This document shows, piece after piece, positions 6,857-12,866 of a DNA stretch of 13,942 nt. Within the stretch, counting starts at the first letter, position 1; each line of letters begins with the position of its first letter. Source of the DNA: Bordetella parapertussis (GTDB lineage Bacteria; Pseudomonadota; Gammaproteobacteria; Burkholderiales; Burkholderiaceae_C). The stretch is from assembly GCA_945900695.1 (NCBI GenBank), contig CAMDJU010000039.1, forward strand, positions 1 through 13,942. The letters are read 5' to 3'. The translations under genes and the position numbers were made by a program. The notes beneath the pieces are model-generated. The model was not told the origin of the DNA. It saw only the letters and a program-made list of their open reading frames with translations, and searched no databases.

Positions 6857-8014
6857 ATGGATTTCAATTTTAACGAAGAGCACAGCAGCTTTGCCCAAGC
6901 GGTGCGGCGTTTTGCGCACACGGAGCTGGCACCCGGCGCATTGGCGCGTGCCCATTCACCGACCTATCCCACCGATGTGGCCAAGGCCTTGGCCCGCCAA
7001 GGTTTGCTTGGCATTGCCTTTGACGAGCGCGATGGCGGTCAAGGCGGCACCTTGATGCACGCGGTGTTGGCCATCCAAGAGGTGGCCCTGGCCTGCCCCA
7101 AAAGCGCCGACATCGTGCAAGCGGGCAACTTTGGCCCCATTCGCACCTTTGTCGAGTACGCCAGCCCGACCCAAAAGGCACGGTGGTTGCCGGGCTTGCT
7201 CAAGGGCGAAAAACTCATCTCCTTAGGCATGAGCGAGCCCGAAGCCGGTTCGGCCGTGACCGAGCTCGTCACCAGCGCCACTTTGGAGGGCGACGAGGTG
7301 GTGATCAACGGCAGCAAGGTGTTCTCCACCCACAGCCCGCATGCCTCCTTGTTTTTGATTTATGTGCGCTTTGGCCCCGGCGTGGACGGCATCGGTTCGG
7401 TGTTGATCGAGCGCGGCACGCCTGGGTTTTCCATCAGCGAGCCGTCTAACTTCATGAGTGGCGAGCAATGGTGCCAGCTGTACTTTGAAAACTGCCGCAT
7501 CCCGGCCAGCCAGGTGTTGTTGGGCATTGGCGGGTTTAAAAAACAAATTGCCGGGTTCAATGTCGAGCGCTTGGGCAATGCCTCGCGCTCTTTGGCCTTG
7601 GGGCGCTACTGCTTCAATGTGGCGCGTGAACACGCCTTGATCCGCAAGCAGTTTGGCCGCCCTTTGTGTGAGTTCCAAGGCTTGCAGTGGAAATTTGCCG
7701 AAATGGCCTTGCAATTGGAGAGCGCGCAGTTGTTGCTCTACAAAGCCGCGATGGAAGGCGAGGGCGGCCTGCCCAGCGCGCACACCACGGCCATGGCCAA
7801 GTTGGCTTGCAACCAAGCCGGTTGGGCGGTGGCCAACGAGGCCATGCAGGTCATGGGCGCGACGGGTTACAGCCAAGAGACCTTGGTTGAATATTGTGTG
7901 CGCCGCACCCGGGGTTGGATGATCGCCGGGGGCTCGATCGAGATGCTGAAAAACCGCATCGCCGAAGGCGTGTTCGAGCGCACGTTTTCGCAACGCCCGC
8001 CCAAAGCTGCATGA
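6857..8014 (+). CDS. Acyl-CoA dehydrogenase with the base glutamate relocated (isovaleryl/long-chain type)
   Basis: A 385-residue FAD enzyme of normal length that alpha,beta-desaturates an acyl-CoA and passes electrons to ETF. Visible: N-terminal helical domain (1-120), the FAD/substrate signature LGMSEPEAGSAVTEL (123-137), the beta-domain end FENCRIPASQVLLG (210-223), REHALIRKQFGRPL (257-270), QVMGATGYSQE (331-341) and the C-terminal IAGGSIEMLKNRIAE (356-370). The YEG-type catalytic glutamate of medium/short-chain enzymes is replaced: position 358 is Gly. E237 in FNVERLGNASRS aligns with the glutamate used by isovaleryl-CoA and long-chain enzymes, so activity is probably kept. The upstream ribosome site is weak (GGGT). 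The stop overlaps the acyl-CoA synthetase start (ATGA), so the synthetase probably supplies its substrate. Chain length cannot be read from sequence. Confidence 0.95.
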   Translation: MDFNFNEEHSSFAQAVRRFAHTELAPGALARAHSPTYPTDVAKALARQGLLGIAFDERDGGQGGTLMHAVLAIQEVALACPKSADIVQAGNFGPIRTFVEYASPTQKARWLPGLLKGEKLISLGMSEPEAGSAVTELVTSATLEGDEVVINGSKVFSTHSPHASLFLIYVRFGPGVDGIGSVLIERGTPGFSISEPSNFMSGEQWCQLYFENCRIPASQVLLGIGGFKKQIAGFNVERLGNASRSLALGRYCFNVAREHALIRKQFGRPLCEFQGLQWKFAEMALQLESAQLLLYKAAMEGEGGLPSAHTTAMAKLACNQAGWAVANEAMQVMGATGYSQETLVEYCVRRTRGWMIAGGSIEMLKNRIAEGVFERTFSQRPPKAA

Positions 8015-10194
8015 GTGCGGCCAAACCATCGCCGGGACAAGCCCAGCCCCGATTGCAAGGCGCCGAGTTGGCGCGAGTGTTGTTATCGCCCACCAGCGTG
8101 GCGGTGGTTGGGGCGTCGGACGATGCGGGCAAAACATCGGGCCGACCGCTGACATTTTTGCGCCAAGCCGGGTTTGCGGGGCGTGTTTATCCGGTGAATC
8201 CGCGCCGCGCCCAGGTGCAGGGCGAGACCGCTTGGCCCGACCTGGCCAGCCTGCCCGAAGTGCCCGAACATGTGTTTGTCATCACCCCCACCGAGACGGT
8301 GCTCGACACGGTGCGCGAATGCGCGCGGCTGGGTGTCCGTTTGGTCACGGTGTTGGCCAGTGGGTTTTCGGAGGCAGGCCCCGAAGGCCTGGCGCGCGAA
8401 CAGGCTTTGCAAGACATCGCCCGCCGCAGCGGTTTGCGCGTGCTTGGGCCCAGCAGCCTGGGCGTGGTCAACCCGCGCGCTGGCATGCCCCTCACCGCCA
8501 ATGCGGCCTTTGCCGAACCCGACATGCCGGTGGGCCGCGTGATGGTGATCTCGCACAGCGGCAGCATGATTGGCGCCTTGGTCTCGCGCGGGCGTGCCCG
8601 TGGGGTGGGATTTGCCAGCTTGGTCTCGGTGGGCAACGAGGCCGATTTGAGCGTGGGCGAAATTGGCGCCGCCACCTTGGACGACCCGCAGATCGAGGGC
8701 TATGTGCTGTTCTTGGAGAGCTTGCACCACGGCCAGGCCTTGCGCGCTTTTGCCCTGGCCGCCGCTGAGCGCGGCAAGCCGGTGGTGGTCTACAAACTGG
8801 GCCGCTCCAGCGTGGCCGCCGACATGGTGCAAAGCCACACCGGCGCCCTGGCCGGTGAGGACGACATCGCCGACGCTTATTTCAAAGACAGCGGCATGGC
8901 GCGAGTGGGCATTTTGGAGTCGCTGCTCGAAGCCCAGGCATTGGCCTTGCGCTGGCCCTTGTTGGATGCCGTGCCGCCTTTGCGCCGCGTGGGTGTGGTC
9001 ACCACCACCGGCGGCGGTGCGGCCATGTTGGTCGATCAATTGGGCATTCGCGGCGTGGTGGTCGAGGCGGCCAGTGCCGAGACCTTGCAGCGTTTGCATT
9101 CACAAGGTGTGTCGGTCAACCCAGGCCGGGTGCTGGACCTGACTTTGGCCGGCACCCGTTACGAAGTGATGAAAGCGGCCTTGGATGTGATGCTGTCGGC
9201 CCCCGAGTTTGACGCCGTGGTGGCGGTGGTGGGCTCATCCGCGCGCTTTCAGCCGCAATTGGCGGTGCAGCCCATCATCGACAGCGCTGCCCACAGCAAG
9301 CCCTTGGCGGCCATGATCGTCCCAGACGCGCCCCAAGCCATCGCCCAACTCACCGCCGCGCAGGTACCGTGCTTTCGCACCCCGGAGTGCTGTGCCGATG
9401 TGATCGCGGCCTTGGTGTCGCGCCGCGCCCCATCGGTGCGCGCGGCTTTGGCCGCACCTGCTCTTTTGGCGTTGGGCGAGCCCCCACGCACCGAGGCCCA
9501 TGCCAACGCTTCTGTCCCTGTCTCCTGGTCAGAGCGCCAATCGCACGCTTGGCTGGCCCAGTTGGGGGTGCCGTCGGCCGCTGCGGTGGTGGTCGCGGCC
9601 GATGGGCCGGTGCCCTTGCCCCTGCCGTTTGCCTACCCGGTGGTGGTCAAGGCCTGCTCGGCCCAGTTGGCGCACAAAAGCGAACACGGTGGTGTGGTCT
9701 TGGGCGTGGCCGATGCCCAAGCCTTGCGCTTGGCCATGGAGCAGGTGAAAACCAATGTCGCCGGCCACGCGTCGCTGCCTGTCGACTTTGAAATTTTGGT
9801 GCAGCCCATGGTCAACGGGCTGGCCGAGGTGCTGCTGGGCTTCAAGCGCGACCCCGATGCGGGTGCCATCGTCATGCTGGCCGTGGGCGGCATTTGGGCC
9901 GAGGTAGTGCGCGAGCGCAGCATCCGCTTGGCCCCGGTGGAGGAAGCCCAGGCCATGGAGATGATCACCGAGTTGCGCGCCTTGAGCCCCTTGCAAGGTT
10001 TGCGCGGACAAGCCCGGGGCGACCTGGCTGCTTTGGCCCAGGCCATCAGCCGTTTTTCGCAAGCGGCGGTGTTGGCCGTGGGTGACGGCGTGATCGAGGC
10101 CGAGGTCAACCCCTTGATGGTTTTGCCCGAAGGTCAAGGCGTGTGCGCGGTGGACGCATTGGTGCTGGCCCTGGCCGCGTCCGAGCATGGGTGA
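8011..10194 (+). CDS. NDP-forming (ADP-forming) acyl-CoA synthetase, fused alpha-beta
   Basis: A 727-residue fusion of the two subunits of ADP-forming acyl-CoA synthetases, homologous to succinyl-CoA synthetase. It catalyses acid + CoA + ATP = acyl-CoA + ADP + phosphate through a phosphohistidine. Order: CoA-binding Rossmann domain (about 21-120, SVAVVGASDDAGK), first flavodoxin-like domain (about 130-315) with the phosphorylated histidine in QSHTGALAGEDD (H276), second flavodoxin-like domain (about 325-470, VVTTTGGGAAMLVDQLG), an Ala/Pro-rich linker (about 472-503), then the ATP-grasp domain (505-725) with YPVVVKACS, AHKSEHGGVVLGV, AVGGIWAEV and EAEVNPLMVLP. It ends there with no GNAT domain, so it is a synthetase and not a Pat-type lysine acetyltransferase. 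Translationally coupled to the acyl-CoA dehydrogenase by an ATGA overlap. Probably activates the carboxylic acid intermediate of this cluster; which acid is unknown. Confidence 0.93.
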   Translation: MSAAKPSPGQAQPRLQGAELARVLLSPTSVAVVGASDDAGKTSGRPLTFLRQAGFAGRVYPVNPRRAQVQGETAWPDLASLPEVPEHVFVITPTETVLDTVRECARLGVRLVTVLASGFSEAGPEGLAREQALQDIARRSGLRVLGPSSLGVVNPRAGMPLTANAAFAEPDMPVGRVMVISHSGSMIGALVSRGRARGVGFASLVSVGNEADLSVGEIGAATLDDPQIEGYVLFLESLHHGQALRAFALAAAERGKPVVVYKLGRSSVAADMVQSHTGALAGEDDIADAYFKDSGMARVGILESLLEAQALALRWPLLDAVPPLRRVGVVTTTGGGAAMLVDQLGIRGVVVEAASAETLQRLHSQGVSVNPGRVLDLTLAGTRYEVMKAALDVMLSAPEFDAVVAVVGSSARFQPQLAVQPIIDSAAHSKPLAAMIVPDAPQAIAQLTAAQVPCFRTPECCADVIAALVSRRAPSVRAALAAPALLALGEPPRTEAHANASVPVSWSERQSHAWLAQLGVPSAAAVVVAADGPVPLPLPFAYPVVVKACSAQLAHKSEHGGVVLGVADAQALRLAMEQVKTNVAGHASLPVDFEILVQPMVNGLAEVLLGFKRDPDAGAIVMLAVGGIWAEVVRERSIRLAPVEEAQAMEMITELRALSPLQGLRGQARGDLAALAQAISRFSQAAVLAVGDGVIEAEVNPLMVLPEGQGVCAVDALVLALAASEHG

Positions 10195-10241
10195 CAAGCC
10201 GTCCGCCGTGCCTGGGCAGGTCGGCTTATGATGCGTTGGTG

Positions 10242-10261
10242 GGTGGCGCGGCCGCCTTTTT
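10242..10261 (+). terminator. Hairpin plus T5 after the acyl-CoA synthetase gene
   Basis: GGTGGC (10242-10247), loop GCG, GCCGCC (10251-10256), then TTTTT (10257-10261). The stem is 6 bp with one U-G wobble, and a further G-U pair can add to it. It lies 48 bp after the synthetase stop and only 29 nt before the FAH start. Any FAH promoter must therefore overlap or precede it; a TATGAT at 10227-10232 has no good -35. It could end the synthetase mRNA or act in the FAH leader. Confidence 0.5.
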
Positions 10262-10290
10262 ATCGCAAATATTGGATTTGAGGAGATTTC

Positions 10291-11220
10291 ATGAAGCTAA
10301 TGCATTTCAATGACTTTCGCTTGGGCGTGCTCAAAGGTGATCAGGTGGTCGATGTCACCGATGTGGTGGCCAATATCCCCCACGTGGGACCGGGCGACCG
10401 CATGAACAGTTTGATCGCCCACTTTGGCGATTTCCGCGCCCGCCTGGAAGCCGCTGCGGCCTCTGGCACCGGCGTGCCGGTTGGTTCGGTGCGCATTCGC
10501 CCACCCGTACCAAAACCCACCAACATCGAGTGCATGGCGGTCAACTACATGGAAGACGGCACCCTCAAAGAGCCGTCCCCCATCAACGCTTTCCACAAGT
10601 CCCCCGGTTGCATCATCGGCCCCGGCGACACCATGGTGCTGCCCGACTTCGCCGCTTCGGTGTTTGAAGGCGAAGCTGAACTCGGCCTTGTGATTGGCAA
10701 GCCCACCAGCCGGGTGTCGGCGGCCAACGCCATGGACCATGTGTTTGGTTACATCAACTTCATCGACGGCTCGGCCCGTGGTGTGGTGCCGCCCACCAAC
10801 GTGTTCTACCAAATGAAGTCGCGCGCCACCTTTGCGCCGATTGGCCCATATTTGGTGACCGCCGATGAAGTGCCCGATCCGCAAAAGCTGCAAGTCAAGC
10901 TGTGGGTCAATGGTCAGTTGAAGCAAAACTTCAACACCGACGACATGGCGCACAAGATCCCACGTTGCATCGAGTGGGTGTCGCACATCCATGACCTGGA
11001 GCCCGGCGACATCATTGCCACCGGCACCAACCACCGCGGTTTGTCGTCGTTCCAAGACGGTGACAAGATCGAGTTGGAGTGCGAAGGCATGGGCCGCTTG
11101 GCCATCAACGTGAAAGACGACCTCAAGCGCACCTGGGCGCGTGAGACCCGTTTGGAGCGCACGGAAAAAGGCCATGAAGGCCTCACGCCTCAGCTCACCG
11201 GCAAATACGCCAAGGCCTAA
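10291..11220 (+). CDS. Fumarylacetoacetate hydrolase (FAH) family protein
   Basis: A 309-residue soluble, metal-dependent FAH-fold enzyme; members hydrolyse C-C bonds of acylpyruvates or hydrate/decarboxylate related 2-oxo acids. The short N-terminal domain (1-70) is followed by the catalytic domain: PTNIECMAVNY (76-86), FHKSPGCIIGPGD (101-113), EGEAELGLVIGK (126-137, metal ligands E128 and E130), INFIDGSARG (155-164, metal ligand D159) and IIATGTNHRGLSSFQDGD (241-258). Many relatives read SARD where this one reads SARG, and have GTPGGVG where this one has GTNHRG, so it belongs to a divergent subgroup. ATG 10291 has a strong AGGAG about 6 nt upstream. It seems to be a one-gene unit between two terminators. 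Reaction not assignable; an acylpyruvase-type step near the DapA-family enzyme is inference. Confidence 0.9.
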   Translation: MKLMHFNDFRLGVLKGDQVVDVTDVVANIPHVGPGDRMNSLIAHFGDFRARLEAAAASGTGVPVGSVRIRPPVPKPTNIECMAVNYMEDGTLKEPSPINAFHKSPGCIIGPGDTMVLPDFAASVFEGEAELGLVIGKPTSRVSAANAMDHVFGYINFIDGSARGVVPPTNVFYQMKSRATFAPIGPYLVTADEVPDPQKLQVKLWVNGQLKQNFNTDDMAHKIPRCIEWVSHIHDLEPGDIIATGTNHRGLSSFQDGDKIELECEGMGRLAINVKDDLKRTWARETRLERTEKGHEGLTPQLTGKYAKA

Positions 11221-11251
11221 AGCCCCAACTGGCTTTGCGCCCCAGCGGCTC

Positions 11252-11289
11252 GCCCGACCTGGCCCAGCGATGGACGGTCGGGCTTTTTT
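11252..11289 (+). terminator. Strong intrinsic terminator after the FAH gene
   Basis: GCCCGACC (11252-11259) pairs perfectly with GGTCGGGC (11276-11283). The stem is 8 bp with a 16-nt loop, followed immediately by six Ts (11284-11289). It lies 31 bp after the FAH stop, the textbook rho-independent layout. Confidence 0.85.
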
Positions 11290-11342
11290 ATGGAAGCTCT
11301 GGGCGCGCCAGTTTCTGGCCAACTTTGAGCCCACCACGTTGG

Positions 11343-11371
11343 CAGGCGGTTTGTCTAAAGCGCCTGTTTTT
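11343..11371 (+). terminator. Second terminator-like hairpin in the leader of the CMD-family gene
   Basis: CAGGCG (11343-11348) pairs with CGCCTG (11361-11366). Inside, TTT pairs with AAA across a G-G mismatch around a GTCT tetraloop, and five Ts follow (11367-11371). It lies 25 nt before the CMD ATG and 53 bp after the FAH terminator, which makes it either a back-up terminator or a leader attenuator. I saw no convincing promoter between 11290 and 11342. Confidence 0.5.
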
Positions 11372-11396
11372 GAAATTCATCTGAGGGGGATTGGCC

Positions 11397-12014
11397 ATGT
11401 CAGCCACAGCACAAAACGATGGGCGGCGTTTTCCGCTTTTGAACGACCAGACCATGACACCGGCGCAGCGCGAACTCGCGGCGGCCATCCGTTCGGGCCC
11501 GCGCGCGGCGGTGGCTGGCTCAGCGGCCAACAGCGCCGACACCACCTTGGGCAGTCCGTTCAATGTGTTTTTGCGCAGCCCCGAATTGGGCGACCATTTG
11601 CAAAAAATGGGCTCCCACATCCGCTTCAAAAGCACCCTGGGCCCCAAGCTCACCGAGTTGGCGATTTTGGTCACCGCCCGTCAGTGGACGGCGCAGTACG
11701 AGTGGCACGCCCATCACCGCCTGGCCTTGCAAGCCGGCCTGGACCCGGCCATCGCAGCGGCCATTGCCCAAGGCCAACGCCCGGCGTCCATGAGTGCCGA
11801 AGAAGCTGCTATCTATGACTTTTGCCACGAGTTGCACAGCACCACGCGGGTCAGCGACGCGGCCTACCAAGGCGTGTTCAGCCGCTTTGGCGAGCAAGGC
11901 GTGATGGACTTGATCGCCACCAATGGTTACTACGTGTTGGTGGCCATGGTGCTCAATGTAGACCGCACACCCATACCTGGCGGGGCAGCCTTGCCATTGG
12001 CGCCGTTGGCCTGA
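11397..12014 (+). CDS. Carboxymuconolactone decarboxylase (CMD) family protein
   Basis: A 205-residue all-helical CMD/AhpD-fold protein. The conserved core is at about 54-115: SPFNVFLRSPELGDHLQKMG (53-72), LTELAILVTARQWTAQYEWHAHHRLAL (85-111) and then the second half-domain to about residue 190. The redox CxxC of AhpD-type members is absent; the EWHAHH block (102-107) takes its place and C143 is the only cysteine, so a peroxidase role is unlikely. Members include gamma-carboxymuconolactone decarboxylase and many uncharacterised proteins in aromatic or carboxylate catabolic clusters. I chose ATG 11397 because GGGGGA sits about 7 nt upstream; the in-frame TTG at 11391 is too close to it. Preceded by a terminator-like leader hairpin and convergent with vapC. 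Function in this cluster unknown. Confidence 0.88.
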   Translation: MSATAQNDGRRFPLLNDQTMTPAQRELAAAIRSGPRAAVAGSAANSADTTLGSPFNVFLRSPELGDHLQKMGSHIRFKSTLGPKLTELAILVTARQWTAQYEWHAHHRLALQAGLDPAIAAAIAQGQRPASMSAEEAAIYDFCHELHSTTRVSDAAYQGVFSRFGEQGVMDLIATNGYYVLVAMVLNVDRTPIPGGAALPLAPLA

Positions 12015-12035
12015 CAGCGTGCGGGTGGGCCATGG

Positions 12036-12065
12036 GCTGGCATTTGACGGCTTGCCCATGCCAGC
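12036..12065. repeat. Inverted repeat between convergent CMD-family and vapC genes
   Basis: GCTGGCAT (12036-12043) and ATGCCAGC (12058-12065) are perfect 8-bp arms with a 14-nt loop. An alternative 6-bp pairing ATGGGC/GCCCAT overlaps it. It lies in the 93-bp convergent gap, where a terminator serving both strands would be expected, but neither strand has an adjoining T-tract. Possibly a weak terminator or mRNA 3'-end stabiliser. Confidence 0.4.
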
Positions 12066-12107
12066 GATCGGGCATGTCGTCCCAATTGGTTTGGTTTTGT
12101 GTTGGCT

Positions 12108-12509
12108 TTATTGCGGCGTCAACACGGTCAAACCTTTGAAGTATTGGCGAAAAAAACCTGCATCGGTGGCCAGCAAGGCATCGGCTTGTTGCGAGGCATG
12201 GGCGCCGATCAAAAAATCAGGGGCTACGCGCACGCGCGGGCCTTGGTTGCGGGCGTATTCGCGCATGATGCGCGCAGCCTCCATGGCCGAGGCCAGATCC
12301 ATCGGGTCATGGTCAAGTTGGCAATCGGAGAGAAAGTCTCGCAGGTCATGGGCGGTGGCGAAGTAGCGGCCCAATTCAGCCACCACCACCGCGCACACGC
12401 AGGCACTGCCTTGGGCGAGGGCGGTCTCCAAGGCGGCTTGCGCCGCTGCTGCACCCGGTGCGCCTTTGACGATGTCAAACAGCACGCTGGAGTCGACCGC
12501 GGTTTTCAT
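12108..12509 (-). CDS. vapC: VapC-type PIN-domain toxin
   Basis: A 133-residue PIN-domain ribonuclease, the usual VapC size; such toxins cut tRNA or rRNA and stop translation when the antitoxin is lost. The four acidic active-site residues are visible: D6 in AVDSSVLFDI, E45 in VVAELGRYF, D98 in VAPDFLIGAHA and D116 in LLATDAGFF. All are intact, so it should be active. I chose ATG 12509 because it overlaps the antitoxin stop by 4 bp (ATGA), the normal vapBC arrangement, and the PIN fold starts straight after it (MKTAVDSS). An in-frame start at 12533 would add 8 basic residues with no family counterpart. Its RNA target cannot be told from sequence. Confidence 0.9.
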   Translation of the reverse strand: MKTAVDSSVLFDIVKGAPGAAAAQAALETALAQGSACVCAVVVAELGRYFATAHDLRDFLSDCQLDHDPMDLASAMEAARIMREYARNQGPRVRVAPDFLIGAHASQQADALLATDAGFFRQYFKGLTVLTPQ

Positions 12510-12766
12510 GGTTTTTCGGGCGTTTCTTGCCAAGGCACGTGGCGGCCGCGCAGCTCGCTCAAGGCTTCGTCGCGGGTCAGCCCGTCATCCACGGCCTTGC
12601 CCACCCAGCGGCTCAGGTCCAAAGACACCTTTTTCTCAACCACCAGACGGTTGCCGTCCAGGCTGATTTGCAATTTGCTGCCCGGTTTGAGGCCCAAGGC
12701 GTCGCGGGCCTCCTTCGGGATCACAATTTGGCCGCGCTCGGCCAGGGTGATGTCTTGGGTTTCCAT
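12506..12766 (-). CDS. vapB: VapB-type AbrB/MazE-fold antitoxin
   Basis: An 86-residue antitoxin. The N-terminal swapped-hairpin AbrB/MazE DNA-binding domain is residues 1-47: ITLAERGQIVIPKEARDALG (6-25), then LKPGSKLQISL and GNRLVVEKK. The C-terminal tail (48-86, VSLDLSRWVGKAVDDG and ELRGRHVPW) is the part that usually wraps the PIN toxin and blocks its active site. ATG 12766 was preferred because AAAGG lies 6 nt upstream; an ATG at 12781 would add only five residues. It leads the vapBC unit and overlaps vapC by 4 bp. Antitoxins of this kind repress their own promoter, here probably through the repeats upstream. Confidence 0.9.
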   Translation of the reverse strand: METQDITLAERGQIVIPKEARDALGLKPGSKLQISLDGNRLVVEKKVSLDLSRWVGKAVDDGLTRDEALSELRGRHVPWQETPEKP

Positions 12767-12792
12767 GGCATACCTTTCCAAATGATGAGGTC

Positions 12793-12821
12793 AGTATGCT
12801 TTATTTGGTATGAAAAGACAA
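12793..12821 (-). promoter_or_regulatory. Candidate vapBC promoter
   Basis: On the minus strand TTGTCT (complement of 12816-12821) and CATACT (complement of 12793-12798) are each four of six to consensus, with an ideal 17-bp spacer. The start would be near 12786, a leader of about 20 nt to the vapB ATG. It lies in the 100-bp gap after the htpG stop. Confidence 0.45.
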
Positions 12822-12826
12822 GTATG
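12794..12826. repeat. Three GTATG direct repeats at exact 14-bp period over the vapBC promoter
   Basis: GTATG occurs at 12794-12798, 12808-12812 and 12822-12826; the last two extend to GTATGAA. One copy is the -10 element, one sits in the spacer and one is upstream of the -35. In addition GCATAC (12768-12773) forms a perfect 6-bp inverted repeat with GTATGC (12794-12799), spanning the leader. The arrangement fits an autoregulatory operator for the VapBC complex; this is inference. Confidence 0.5.
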
Positions 12827-12866
12827 AATTGATTCACCCCATTGGGCTTCACCCTGACGAGGCCAG

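Noticed and set aside
8083..9099. 338-codon minus-strand open frame opposite the acyl-CoA synthetase, and similar long antisense frames at 5034-6098, 7223-8155 and 10297-11337
   Set aside because: All are low-complexity, His/Gln/Gly-rich translations caused by GC-rich codon bias of the real gene on the other strand; none shows a family motif.
8011..10194. Pat-type protein lysine acetyltransferase (same synthetase-like domains plus GNAT)
   Set aside because: The protein ends right after the ATP-grasp domain; no GNAT domain is encoded, and H276 and the ATP-grasp motifs look functional.
10227..10232. TATGAT as a -10 box for the FAH gene
   Set aside because: Five of six to consensus, but no -35-like hexamer at 16-18 bp, and the transcript would start just before a terminator hairpin; not strong enough to list as a promoter.
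11391..11396. TTG start for the CMD-family gene
   Set aside because: It lies only 1-2 nt after the GGGGGA ribosome site; ATG 11397 has proper spacing.
12108..12533. VapC start at 12533
   Set aside because: It would overlap vapB by 28 bp and add a basic 8-residue tail; the 4-bp ATGA overlap at 12509 is the usual arrangement.
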